Shown here: piece by piece, positions 14,374-23,125 of the stretch
Numbering within the stretch: the stretch's first letter is position 1
Layout of the letters: each line of letters opens with the position of its first letter
NCBI GenBank assembly: GCA_016787725.1
Contig: JAEUTZ010000013.1
Coordinates: 1 to 45,756 of the forward strand
From: Cyclobacteriaceae bacterium
GTDB lineage: Bacteria; Bacteroidota; Bacteroidia; Cytophagales; Cyclobacteriaceae
Length of the DNA stretch: 45,756 nt
Direction of reading: 5' to 3'
Made by a program: the position numbers and the translations under genes
Notes under the pieces: generated by a model
Database searches by the model: none
Seen by the model: only the letters and a program-made list of their open reading frames with translations
Told to the model about the DNA's origin: nothing

Positions 14374-16428
14374 TTAGAACCGGATTCGCACTTGAAATCT
14401 AACATCATTTTGTCGATTTCCATCGATCGTCTCACCAGCTGACCCAATCGTGTCGCGATCTGTATATCGCTTAAAGGCCCACCGCAACCAAAGATCAACC
14501 TGGCGATTGAAGCTGTATTGAACAAGCAGGTAATTTTTTACACCTACCCCTTCGTATGCCGGAAAGGTGAAAGCGAGCCAAACATCCCGCTCGTAAATGT
14601 AAATGCGATTGTCGTAGGAGTCGGTATCGAACAGTGCATACCGGCCACTGACCGAAAACTTTTGAATGTGAAAGGTAATATCCTGTAACAACACCATTCC
14701 TCCGGTCGTGGTTTCACCTAATTGATATGTGTTAAACTGGGCACGGGTACGAAATTGCAATTGTGGCGAGGCTTCGTATTCAAGATGAAGCCAATAATTT
14801 CTTTTGATGCCGGGAGCAGCCGTGTATAGGTTCGATTCTGCAGAAAGATTTCGTTGTTTAGTTTCCTCCATAAACTGAATGAAAAATAAAATAGTTCGAG
14901 AGGGCTTGTAATTGAATCGCATCAACCATTCCGTTCCGTTGGATGGTGAGTAACTCCGGTACCGAAGCCATGGAAACCGGAACAAATCAACATAGCCCGT
15001 AAACGAGAACTTTTTGCTGAGTTGATATTTCCAACCCCAATAAAATCCCAGCTCATTTTGGGCTATTGAATTTTCTGCCAGGGCATTGCTATAAAAGCTG
15101 GTGTAATCCCGATCCAAGGTTCGTACTAAAAATGAAAAATCCAACGAAGAGGTGATGCTGGCAATTAAGCCGGTGGTGGCCGCAAAACCTTTACCAAGCG
15201 TTTGTGCAACCTCTCCAAACACAGCGACTTGTCGTAAGGTATAATTCCAATAAGCACCAACATTGGTATTTTGACTTCCACGAAAGTAGAATTGATTGTA
15301 GACCGTTGGCTTGCGAATAATAGCGCGATTAAACCAGGTGTGATGGAGCAACACACCAAGTTCGAGTGTTTTGACTTTAAAAGTCAATCCTCCGACAACA
15401 TTCTGTTCGAATAAGGTGTTCTTGTTTGCCAGTTCTGTTGCGGTACGATGAAGTCCGGAGGTTGATAAGGAAGAGATAGTTGCATTATCATCCAGCGTAT
15501 CGCGTACCAGGTTCCCATCGCGCCACCGCGATGAGTACATGCCATGGATATGAAGTTGTTTGTGTAAGCTATACGTTACAGAAACACCTCGAAAGTAACC
15601 GGATTCATAGAGTGAAGTATAAGACATAAAGCCGATGGTAGGTCTGCGAATGGTAGTTACAGCCTCTGCGCTTTTGCCAATCCCAAATGCCGATCCCAAC
15701 AACAAACCCTGACCAAACTGGGCCTGATAATCGCCCACAATGAGATTTTTGAGTCTACCTTTATTCAACACCTGAGCATGAAACGACAAATAATCCGGAC
15801 CATACTGTCTTCGGGTTGGAGCCCAGGTTATCGCTTCGCCAGCATCTTTCTCGGCAGTAATTCCAAAACTGTAATCGCCCGGGTAACTCGATCGAAATCG
15901 GGCGTAATACCGTCCCGGTGAACCTATATACTTACTTCCAGGTGGGGCTGTTTCCTGGTACCCTAATTTCTTTTCCAGCGTTTGATCGTATCGCAGAATC
16001 AGATAACTGTTTTGCCCGGATTGAATTCGGTTCCACAGGGAACTGTTCTGCCATGCACCAGGGTCATTCACGGTAACAAATGGTACGATCTTAAGAAAGA
16101 GATCGCGCGTCATACCGGGTACATTTTGAAGTTCGTATACCGATAGAAACGGACCCGCTTGCAGGCGGTAATTCAGAATCGATTCAATAACCGGATCATT
16201 GAGAAAAAAAAGTGCTTGTAATTGTTCTTTGGTAACCCGGTTTAGATCGGCTGGATTGGAGAGTAATTGAGCCAGATTTTCGTAGAGATCTTCATAATTC
16301 AGGTCATCATCCTGATTGGCAAATAACTCATCTACAAATTGCTGTAAATCAATTTCTCTTTTAGGAAATTCCTGAGCGTAACCATTGGAGCCTACAATGA
16401 ACAGGAGTATGATCAATCGCGGTTTCAT
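14374..16428 (-). CDS. Secreted helix-hairpin-helix / outer-membrane beta-barrel protein
   Basis: A 684-residue protein. Residues 1-19 are a signal peptide. Residues about 40-125 form tandem helix-hairpin-helix units of the ComEA type (DLNRVTKEQLQALFFL, then YRLQAGPFLSVYELQNVPGM). From about 140 to the end there are alternating amphipathic strands with many aromatic girdle residues, ending in the strand VRFQVRIRF with a terminal Phe, as outer-membrane barrels do. The first hairpin lacks the GxG of DNA-binding HHH (it reads LNDP); the second keeps a glycine (VPGM). This is a widespread Bacteroidota architecture of unknown function. It is coupled to the PorV/PorQ-like gene by an ATGA overlap and followed by a 33-residue membrane peptide. 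Confidence 0.78.
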   Translation of the reverse strand: MKPRLIILLFIVGSNGYAQEFPKREIDLQQFVDELFANQDDDLNYEDLYENLAQLLSNPADLNRVTKEQLQALFFLNDPVIESILNYRLQAGPFLSVYELQNVPGMTRDLFLKIVPFVTVNDPGAWQNSSLWNRIQSGQNSYLILRYDQTLEKKLGYQETAPPGSKYIGSPGRYYARFRSSYPGDYSFGITAEKDAGEAITWAPTRRQYGPDYLSFHAQVLNKGRLKNLIVGDYQAQFGQGLLLGSAFGIGKSAEAVTTIRRPTIGFMSYTSLYESGYFRGVSVTYSLHKQLHIHGMYSSRWRDGNLVRDTLDDNATISSLSTSGLHRTATELANKNTLFEQNVVGGLTFKVKTLELGVLLHHTWFNRAIIRKPTVYNQFYFRGSQNTNVGAYWNYTLRQVAVFGEVAQTLGKGFAATTGLIASITSSLDFSFLVRTLDRDYTSFYSNALAENSIAQNELGFYWGWKYQLSKKFSFTGYVDLFRFPWLRYRSYSPSNGTEWLMRFNYKPSRTILFFIQFMEETKQRNLSAESNLYTAAPGIKRNYWLHLEYEASPQLQFRTRAQFNTYQLGETTTGGMVLLQDITFHIQKFSVSGRYALFDTDSYDNRIYIYERDVWLAFTFPAYEGVGVKNYLLVQYSFNRQVDLWLRWAFKRYTDRDTIGSAGETIDGNRQNDVRFQVRIRF

Positions 16429-17252
16429 TTTTTCTTGTTCTCCAAAATTGAATAGGTGGCTGAAGCCTGGTGGCTGATGCCGGTGATCGCATTGAACTGT
16501 ACGGCATAATCGGCTTGTAATTTTTTTCTCCGGGCACCCATTCCAACGAATCCACTTTGTGGATACAGGTTGAAACCGGTGCGCGCATAGAATTTCTCAC
16601 GAAAGGAATATTCCATACCGGTACGCCAGATCGGTTTGTAGTCGATGTCTTTGTCTAATTCAGTTGTAATCAGGATCGATGTGGTTGGTTTATAGGTAAT
16701 CCCGGCAGTGAGGCGGGTGGGCAGGTTTTCAGAAGATCCATCTGAGTTGATTTTGGCCTGGTTGATATTGAATATATAGGCACCTACATAAAATTGTTCG
16801 GACAATTCAACGAGACCACCAAAATCAAGGCTAACTGACCCCATGGTTTGAAATCCTTCCGCACGGTATTGGATGTAATTCACTTTAATACCCAGCGAAG
16901 CGATTCCGAATTTATTCCCATAACCGCCAGAGATCAACTGTTCGCTATACAGATGATCGCCAAATTTGAAAACTCCCAGGGAAGCAACTCCCCACCGCAT
17001 TGGTACGTTGACTGCAAAGGCCATTCGGTTTGCATTCGACAGTTGCATTCGTACTTCGTAAGCGGCAGCTGCACTGAGGGTGGATTGTGTGCCAAGGGCT
17101 CCGGGATTATTGAAAAGACTCCACACATCGGCAAGGCCGGAGGAAGCGAACCCCATTCCCGCAGCCCGGGCACCCATCAGGGTGGAGATACTCTGACCAT
17201 TGCCTACTTTTGCACAAGCAAGCAACATAAATGCAATTGCTACTTTGTTCAT
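16425..17252 (-). CDS. PorV/PorQ-like outer-membrane beta-barrel protein
   Basis: A 275-residue protein with a 20-residue signal peptide (ending GNGQ). It opens with the PorV/PorQ-like GARAAGMGFASSGLADVWSL and FNNPGALG segment, and the rest is regular beta-strands (for example VASLGVFKFGDHLYSEQ and GIASLGIKVNYIQYRAEGF). PorV and PorQ are FadL-like barrels; PorV shuttles cargo in type IX secretion. A T9SS role here is only possible, since no other por gene is nearby. A longer frame extends to 17468 but runs antisense through the neighbouring gene, so the ATG just before the signal peptide is chosen. The stop overlaps the next ATG (ATGA). Confidence 0.72.
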   Translation of the reverse strand: MNKVAIAFMLLACAKVGNGQSISTLMGARAAGMGFASSGLADVWSLFNNPGALGTQSTLSAAAAYEVRMQLSNANRMAFAVNVPMRWGVASLGVFKFGDHLYSEQLISGGYGNKFGIASLGIKVNYIQYRAEGFQTMGSVSLDFGGLVELSEQFYVGAYIFNINQAKINSDGSSENLPTRLTAGITYKPTTSILITTELDKDIDYKPIWRTGMEYSFREKFYARTGFNLYPQSGFVGMGARRKKLQADYAVQFNAITGISHQASATYSILENKKK

Positions 17253-17255
17253 GCG

Positions 17256-17894
17256 ATGGGTGTAACTAAGATACATTTTTTGATCAAAATCCTTGCGGCC
17301 GCCATGGGTATGAATTTTTGGGTGGTTTGCGAGGCTCAGGAGAAACGTGAGTTTTATAGCAATGGGGCGCTGAAGGGTGTTGGACCGGTATCCGGATTGG
17401 ATAAGGTGGGCCAATGGCATTACTATTATCCCAATGGAAAGAAAAGTGCTGTTGAAAATTATAATCAAGGACTCCTGGATGGGGAAATACTTTACTTCTA
17501 TCCCACAGAAATAATACAGGCTCGGGAAACCTGGGAGTTGGGTAGTCTTACCGATTCAGCCTGGTATTATCACCCGAGCGGGAGGCTAGATCGCAAAGGA
17601 ATGTACAGAAAGAGTGAATATACGGGTACCTGGATTCATTTTTTTGAGAATGGTAACCCTGAACGCGAGGTTCACTATGAAAATGGATTGCCGCAGGGTG
17701 AAACCAAAGTTTTTAATGAAGCTGGCACCTTAATCCAACAAGGCTTTTACCAGGAAGGGCTGGAGGATGGGGAATGGAAATTTTATACGGCTACCGGTGA
17801 ACTTGAGTATGTTGGAAGTTATCGAAAGGGAAATCCGGTTGGCATCTGGTATCACTATCGAAAAGGAAAGAAAAAAATCTACCAACGCTATTAG
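17256..17894 (+). CDS. Secreted MORN-like repeat protein (YwqK family antitoxin-like)
   Basis: A 212-residue protein with a signal peptide (residues 1-28, basic start, hydrophobic core, ending CEAQ). About seven MORN/YwqK repeats of roughly 22 residues follow, each with the pattern G-W-x-Y-Y-x-x-G-x-x-x: GQWHYYYPNGKKSAVENY, SAWYYHPSGRLDRKGMY, GTWIHFFENGNPEREVHY, GEWKFYTATGELEYVGSY. Such repeats make a long beta-solenoid. The YwqK name comes from a proposed toxin-antitoxin pair, but secreted Bacteroidota members stand alone and are of unknown role. The frame is open far upstream (to 16848) only as a shadow of the PorV-like gene. The start codon is 3 bases from that gene's divergent ATG. Confidence 0.75.
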   Translation: MGVTKIHFLIKILAAAMGMNFWVVCEAQEKREFYSNGALKGVGPVSGLDKVGQWHYYYPNGKKSAVENYNQGLLDGEILYFYPTEIIQARETWELGSLTDSAWYYHPSGRLDRKGMYRKSEYTGTWIHFFENGNPEREVHYENGLPQGETKVFNEAGTLIQQGFYQEGLEDGEWKFYTATGELEYVGSYRKGNPVGIWYHYRKGKKKIYQRY

Positions 17895-19309
17895 AATTCC
17901 TTCTTCATATGAAAGAAGAAACCGCTGGTTTTTTCACGTGTGAACGTGTATTCAATGCGAATTACCGCATCGTAAGCGGTCACAATATCGATCCCTCCTC
18001 CGGTACCTACCAGCATGCGATTGGATAGCCGGGTATTCAGATTTTGTTCCTGGTAATACGGGTAGTTCTCAACATATCCCAGGTCCAGATACGTCTTCAG
18101 GTAAATAGTCAAGGGAAAATGGCGAAACTGTTCAATTGGCATTTCGTCTATTTGCCACGTTCTGGAGAATATCTTCTTACGGAGTGTTGTCTTGTTCAGG
18201 AAGAAGTTGGGCCCTTCTATTACGTACACCTCATATCCTTTAACCAACTGCCTTCGGTACCCCAGGGCACTGTACATAGAGTACGGCTGATTGGTGGGTG
18301 TGGAGACATACGCGGATGAGAAGTTGGAGAGGAAAAAATTACTTTTAAGATCAAGGTATTTGGCGTAGGTAATATTTAACTCCCATTGATTGACATTGGA
18401 TTCAAACCCCAATCCAGCACGATGCACGAAGGCGGTAATCTGGTAGCCTGTTAATGGATAGGCAATTACGTCCCGGTGCTCTGAAACAAAAGAATAGGTA
18501 AATCCACCATAGCGTTGATGTACTGAACCCCCTCCGTAATAGTTGGGATTCAGAAAAGCAATGGTATCGGCAATTTGATTGTCCTGATAGCCCATGCTAA
18601 AGGAGTGGGTTTCGTAGAATGACTTTCGATAGGTGTAGGTAACGCCAGTCCCGTAGGTAGTTCGAAGGGTCTTTCTCCCTTCTTCGAAGCTTAACTTATG
18701 ATCATCTGTAAAGTAGGCCAGGTTTTTTGGTTCGCTATAGTTAAAGTCGAAAATCAAACCATGTTTTTGCTGGCGGTCGATATAGGGAATCCGATAACTC
18801 AGTTCAAAGCGTCTGGTAAATCCAAATTGGGCCGTAAATCGCAGTGTTTCGTTGCGTCCGCGGAAATTATATTGATATAATCTCAACCCGTAGTTAATGC
18901 GCTTGAAATCAGCGCCATAATTCTGAACCCATTCATTAAAGTTACGATCAGACAATTCGAAGATCGGAACAGGGAAAGTATACCAACGCTCGTTAACCTC
19001 CACCAATAGATCGATCTGGTTACTGGTAATTTCCAATCGCTTAATTGTAACGGTATTAAATAGACGCAGGTTATAAATTTTTTTCTGGTCTTGCTGAAGG
19101 ATCAGTTCCAACCGGTTGGCACTAATAGTATCTCCCGGACTGAGTGAAAGTTCGCGCGAAATGATCCGATCGCGCGTAATTTTATTTCCAATAATCAACA
19201 CCCGATTGATGGTAACCATCCGGTTCGCTAAGGTATCCGTGCGATTGATCAAGGTATTGCTCGTTGGTTGAGCTGTGAAACTTAGAATACCGATAATCAA
19301 TGCCCACAT
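17891..19309 (-). CDS. BamA/TamA-family outer-membrane protein with one POTRA domain
   Basis: A 472-residue protein of the Omp85 superfamily. It has a short N-terminal signal sequence, then one POTRA domain (about residues 32-108: NRVLIIGNKITRDRIISREL, through YNLRLFNTVTIKRLE, to LLVEVNERWYTFPVP). A 16-strand-type barrel follows, with aromatic-rich strands and the C-terminal Phe (MKKEF) recognised by the BAM machinery. It is smaller than BamA (one POTRA instead of five), so it is a paralogue with an unknown substrate rather than the essential assembly factor. It lies 19 bases after lgt on the same strand and its end overlaps the convergent YwqK-like gene by 4 bases. Confidence 0.85.
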   Translation of the reverse strand: MWALIIGILSFTAQPTSNTLINRTDTLANRMVTINRVLIIGNKITRDRIISRELSLSPGDTISANRLELILQQDQKKIYNLRLFNTVTIKRLEITSNQIDLLVEVNERWYTFPVPIFELSDRNFNEWVQNYGADFKRINYGLRLYQYNFRGRNETLRFTAQFGFTRRFELSYRIPYIDRQQKHGLIFDFNYSEPKNLAYFTDDHKLSFEEGRKTLRTTYGTGVTYTYRKSFYETHSFSMGYQDNQIADTIAFLNPNYYGGGSVHQRYGGFTYSFVSEHRDVIAYPLTGYQITAFVHRAGLGFESNVNQWELNITYAKYLDLKSNFFLSNFSSAYVSTPTNQPYSMYSALGYRRQLVKGYEVYVIEGPNFFLNKTTLRKKIFSRTWQIDEMPIEQFRHFPLTIYLKTYLDLGYVENYPYYQEQNLNTRLSNRMLVGTGGGIDIVTAYDAVIRIEYTFTREKTSGFFFHMKKEF

Positions 19310-19328
19310 GCCTTCTTGTGCCCGTTAA

Positions 19329-20444
19329 TTAAGCTTGCTTCTTCGATTGATTTCGGTAGGACCAGATCAATATAAAAATACCTGCCAGCACCATGGGTAT
19401 ACTCAAGATTTGTCCCATGTTCAGTGGAAGTTTATCTTCAAAGTCCACTTGATTTTCCTTGAGGAATTCATAAACAAACCGAAGGCTCCACAAAATGATC
19501 ATGAACACACCGAAGATCCTGCCCGGAGGTGAATTTATTTTATCTTTTTGCCACATCAAAAACAAGAGGACAAATAAGACCACACACGAAATCGCTTCAT
19601 AGAGTTGAGCGGGGTGCCGTGCAATGCCAAAGGTACTTGCCCGCGCTGCAATACTTCCGGAAGGCTCGGTGTCGATTTGGTAATTCAGCGGTGTAGTCGT
19701 GGGTTCATCCACGAATTCATTGAAATAGGTCAGATAGTGTTTAACCTCTCCGTCCATATAAGAAGCGGCCTGTAGTTGCGATGTTCCTTTTTTGAAAATG
19801 ACGTAGAGATAGATGGGCACCCGGCCATTGGCCCCCTCGGGCAAGGACTTGTTTTTTTCAACTTTGATGGTTTCGACAGGATTGGCACCCCGCGGGTTAT
19901 CCATGAGTCCTTCAGTGATTTTGTTTACGAAAACCACACTCAGTGGATTGTTGGAGGGAAGTCCAACAATTTCAGAGTTAAAGAAATTGCCCAAGCGGAT
20001 GAGGGCCCCGGTTAGCGCCACTACGATTACAATCCGATCAACGGTTTGCAGGTAGCTCATATTGTGTTCCTTCCTTCTGCTGAATAGCCAGAGGGCAAAT
20101 AAAATCCCAATGGCAGCACCGTGGCTGGCAAGGCCCTGTAACCCGGTAAACCGGAAGGGCGAAAATTCAAAAGGTAATAGAATGCTGAGCGGATCAGTAA
20201 CAAATAGTTCGGGCTGGTAAAAGATTACGTGACCTAAACGGGCCCCTAAAATGGTGGCGACTACCATATAAATAGTCAATGTATCCACATGCTTTTCGGG
20301 CCGCCCTTCCTGGCGGAAAAAATAATACATGATTTGCTGGCTGATTAAAAAGCCGAGTGCAAACAGTAAACCATACCAACGCAGGGCAAATGACTCAAAA
20401 GAGAAGATCTCCGGACTTCCGTTCCAGATAATGTAACTGATCAT
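19329..20444 (-). CDS. lgt: Prolipoprotein diacylglyceryl transferase
   Basis: A 371-residue, seven-helix inner-membrane enzyme. It transfers the diacylglyceryl group of phosphatidylglycerol to the lipobox cysteine of prelipoproteins, the first step of lipoprotein maturation. Family motifs are visible: RWYGLLFALGF, GARLGHVIFY, GLASHGAAIG, the signature LIRLGNFFNSEIVG with its essential arginine, and RHPAQLYEA. Between the signature and the HPAQLYEA motif there is a loop of about 115 residues, clearly longer than in Escherichia coli Lgt; such longer loops are known from Bacteroidota. It is first in a two-gene unit with the BamA-like gene. Confidence 0.95.
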   Translation of the reverse strand: MISYIIWNGSPEIFSFESFALRWYGLLFALGFLISQQIMYYFFRQEGRPEKHVDTLTIYMVVATILGARLGHVIFYQPELFVTDPLSILLPFEFSPFRFTGLQGLASHGAAIGILFALWLFSRRKEHNMSYLQTVDRIVIVVALTGALIRLGNFFNSEIVGLPSNNPLSVVFVNKITEGLMDNPRGANPVETIKVEKNKSLPEGANGRVPIYLYVIFKKGTSQLQAASYMDGEVKHYLTYFNEFVDEPTTTPLNYQIDTEPSGSIAARASTFGIARHPAQLYEAISCVVLFVLLFLMWQKDKINSPPGRIFGVFMIILWSLRFVYEFLKENQVDFEDKLPLNMGQILSIPMVLAGIFILIWSYRNQSKKQA

Positions 20445-20462
20445 GGTATCAAGGTATTAGTG

Positions 20463-20486
20463 AAAAAGCGCCTATTTCGCATAGGC
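20463..20486 (-). terminator. Weak intrinsic terminator after nadE
   Basis: On the minus strand a 6-bp stem (GCCTAT at 20470-20475 with ATAGGC at 20481-20486, loop of 5) is followed two bases later by five T (20463-20467). It lies 45 bases downstream of the nadE stop and before lgt. Confidence 0.5.
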
Positions 20487-20530
20487 TAAGGGGCAAATAT
20501 AATGACTAAAGGGTTATGGCCAAGGTGTCA

Positions 20531-22384
20531 TTACATCGGATCCAGAGCTTCCAATTCCAGCTTAAAACTGCCTGATAAAATGGGGAATCGGCACCAACTT
20601 CGGGGATCGACATTGAGATCATCCAAATGAAAGGAGGGTGCCAGCCGTTCCCGCTTCCATTGGTTGGCAGCCCATAGTTTGAAGAATTTTTTTATGTAGA
20701 TTTTTAGTTGCTCCTGTGCAACGTTTAGAGAAGATTGATCTTTAAGAAGACGATAAACTTCAACCGGACTTTTGCGATCACGAATGGCTAACTTCTCTAT
20801 TTCTACCAACACCGCATAGGGCATGAGATCATTTTCATCCGTTTGTGCCCGCTCGCTGGGCCGGAGTTCGGCTGTAGGTGTTAAGGCGTTGACATATGAC
20901 AAGCCACTATACCCGAGCTCTTTTTCAGCCCATCGTAGCCATTGCAAAATGAAGGGCTTGTCAAGGCCTGCAATAGGTGCCAGGCTGCCACTGGTATCAC
21001 CATCCATGGTGGCATACCCTACATCGCCTTCGCTGCGATTGGAGGTGGTTAGCAGGACGGCCTGCTTGAGATTCGCCAGTAACCAAATGATGGGCGAACG
21101 GCTGCGGGCCTGAATGTTTTGCCGGGCAATGTCGTCTTGCTCCCAAGAAAGTTTGCGTCCAATAACTTTTTCAATTTTTTCCTCGTACGATTTCACTTCT
21201 TCATCGATGGTCCAGTGATGAAATCCTGCGCCTATTGATTCAGCTAAATGCCGCGCTGCCTTGAGGGTAGCATCCGAAGAGTTTTTGGTTCCCTGGTAGG
21301 CACAAGTCAAGACCTCGCCTATGGCTTCCTGCAAATTGTTGGTCGGTGGAATACCCAGGGCTTTACAAAATGATTCCCAACCCAATTCATTCGAAGCCCT
21401 TCTCACCATTTCGGCAACTAATACCGCACAAAGGGAAGAGTCCGCACCCCCACTTAAACTCAATACATACCCTTTCGCTTTGCTCTTACGCAGGTAGTCA
21501 AACACGGCCAGTGTAGCGGCCTTTGCAAGTTCCTCATTTGGATCCTTATTGTCTGTGATTCGATAGGTTACAGGATCGGTTGCCTCAAAATCAACATCTG
21601 TCCACAACACATTATAGGGTTTCATAGACAGCCGGTTGTTGATTTTCAAGAGTTTTCCACGCTGCCCGAAAATAATATCTCCATCATAGATCATTCTGCC
21701 GGCCTCGTTGCCCAGATGATTGACGAACAAGTAAACGCAATTGAAATTTTCGGACCCTTCAATAACCACTTCATGCTCGCGCTGTTGGCTTTTGCGCATG
21801 GCGAAGTGGCTCGCACTTGGATTCATGATCAAATCCACACCGCGTTGGAATAACCGGTATCCCGGGCGTTTATCTTTGCGCCACGCATCTTCACAGATTT
21901 CAAATCCAAACCTGATGCCAAAGGCTTCATAAATCAGGTCACCGACTTGAATCTTCTGATCGTCCTTGATCAATTCGATAACGTTGCCTCCGGTCCATGC
22001 ATCAAACCAACGCGGTTCATAGTGTACACCATCCCGCGCCAGATTTTGCTTAAGCGTGATTCCGACAATCTTTTTATTATAGATCACGCACACCCCATTA
22101 TAGGTAATACTATTCATCCGAATGGGTAATCCAATGCAAACCAGGATGGAGTCGCAATGCGGTATAATTACGTGTAGCTGCTGCCAGGCCTGCTCGCTTA
22201 ACCAGTCGCTAAGGAAAAGGTCTTCGCAGCCATATCCGGTAAGACATAATTCCGGAAAACAGAGAATGGATACCTTCTCCTGACGGGCTTGTTGAATGGC
22301 AGAAAGGATATTTCCCGTGTTTTGTGTCCAATCCAAAGGAGTCTGATTCACTGTTGCACCTCCTATTCGCACTACCTGACTCAT
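20531..22384 (-). CDS. nadE: Glutamine-dependent NAD+ synthase
   Basis: A 617-residue two-domain enzyme that makes NAD+ from nicotinic acid adenine dinucleotide, ATP and glutamine. The N-terminal nitrilase-type glutaminase domain has the catalytic triad: E45 in CFPELCLTG, the lysine in LKQNLARDG, and the cysteine in GFEICEDAW. The C-terminal synthetase domain has the PP-loop SLSGGADSS and the TTSNRSEGDVGYATMDGD segment. Length fits the long, glutamine-using form, so no separate amidase is needed. It lies 14 bases after rnc in the acpP-fabF-rnc-nadE run. Confidence 0.95.
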   Translation of the reverse strand: MSQVVRIGGATVNQTPLDWTQNTGNILSAIQQARQEKVSILCFPELCLTGYGCEDLFLSDWLSEQAWQQLHVIIPHCDSILVCIGLPIRMNSITYNGVCVIYNKKIVGITLKQNLARDGVHYEPRWFDAWTGGNVIELIKDDQKIQVGDLIYEAFGIRFGFEICEDAWRKDKRPGYRLFQRGVDLIMNPSASHFAMRKSQQREHEVVIEGSENFNCVYLFVNHLGNEAGRMIYDGDIIFGQRGKLLKINNRLSMKPYNVLWTDVDFEATDPVTYRITDNKDPNEELAKAATLAVFDYLRKSKAKGYVLSLSGGADSSLCAVLVAEMVRRASNELGWESFCKALGIPPTNNLQEAIGEVLTCAYQGTKNSSDATLKAARHLAESIGAGFHHWTIDEEVKSYEEKIEKVIGRKLSWEQDDIARQNIQARSRSPIIWLLANLKQAVLLTTSNRSEGDVGYATMDGDTSGSLAPIAGLDKPFILQWLRWAEKELGYSGLSYVNALTPTAELRPSERAQTDENDLMPYAVLVEIEKLAIRDRKSPVEVYRLLKDQSSLNVAQEQLKIYIKKFFKLWAANQWKRERLAPSFHLDDLNVDPRSWCRFPILSGSFKLELEALDPM

Positions 22385-22397
22385 TTTGAATAGTATA

Positions 22398-23114
22398 TTA
22401 GATACTTAACAACGTACACGTTTTTTCGGCCGCATCCTGTTCGGCTTTCTTTTTTGTATACCCAAATCCCTGGCCATAGGGTTGCTCGTCAATAAATACG
22501 TGTGCAGAAAACTCCTTATTGCGGCCTTTTTTTATTTCCTCCACTTCGAAGCGGATTTCTTTTCCACTTCGCTGCGACCATTCAATTACTTTGCTTTTGT
22601 GGTTGGAGTTTGAGTTGACCACGACTTCCAAATCAAAGTAAGGCTGTATCAATTTGTCGATCACAAACTTTTTAGTGCTCAAATAACCTTTGTCCAGGTA
22701 AATGGCACCAACAAGGGCCTCGAGGGTGTTGCCTAAAATCACTTGTTGCAACTGCGTGTTCTTTCGGTCAAATTGAACAATGGATGAAACCCCAACTTTC
22801 CGGGCCAGGTTATTTAACGACTCGCGGTTAACAATGCGGGACCGGATTTCTGTGAGAAAGCCTTCGTCCTTGAAGGGGTATTTCTTAAAAAGGTAATCAG
22901 CAACGGCCGCCCCTAAAATGGCATCGCCCAAATACTCAAGCCGTTCATTCGATTCCCGAAATCCATTTTTTTCCTTGGAGCGTGAACTGTGCAGGGTTGC
23001 CAGTTTATACAGGGCAAGATTGGAGGGTGCAAAACCGGCAATGGTTTTTATGGCCACTACCAGTTTCTTATCTTCTTTGGAATTGGGTTTGGTTAAGGTT
23101 AGTAAGTTCCACAC
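22398..23114 (-). CDS. rnc: Ribonuclease III
   Basis: A 238-residue double-strand-specific endoribonuclease, used in rRNA and mRNA processing. The signature ERLEYLGDA occupies residues 57-65 (E60 and D64 are metal ligands). A second acidic cluster lies in the NTLEALVGAIYLDKG helix. The dsRNA-binding domain fills about residues 165-238, ending with the usual QGFGYTKKKAEQDAAE helix. The start is a GTG (23114); no in-frame ATG lies nearby, and a GTG at 23129 overlapping the fabF stop is an alternative. Clustering with acpP and fabF is common in Bacteroidota and other bacteria. Confidence 0.95.
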   Translation of the reverse strand: MWNLLTLTKPNSKEDKKLVVAIKTIAGFAPSNLALYKLATLHSSRSKEKNGFRESNERLEYLGDAILGAAVADYLFKKYPFKDEGFLTEIRSRIVNRESLNNLARKVGVSSIVQFDRKNTQLQQVILGNTLEALVGAIYLDKGYLSTKKFVIDKLIQPYFDLEVVVNSNSNHKSKVIEWSQRSGKEIRFEVEEIKKGRNKEFSAHVFIDEQPYGQGFGYTKKKAEQDAAEKTCTLLSI

Positions 23115-23125
23115 AAACTTGGGCC

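Noticed and set aside
14271-14525. 84-residue minus-strand frame
   Set aside because: It is a frame-shifted shadow across the end of the HHH-barrel gene with no coherent features; the 33-residue peptide frame is more protein-like.
16848-17255. Upstream part of a 348-residue + strand frame leading into the MORN-like protein
   Set aside because: It is the antisense shadow of the PorV-like gene; the signal peptide places the real start at 17256.
17253-17468. N-terminal extension of the PorV-like frame
   Set aside because: It runs antisense through the MORN-like gene and lacks family similarity; the signal peptide begins at 17252.
17256-17894. Antitoxin of a toxin-antitoxin pair (YwqK name)
   Set aside because: The protein has a signal peptide and no toxin gene adjoins it.
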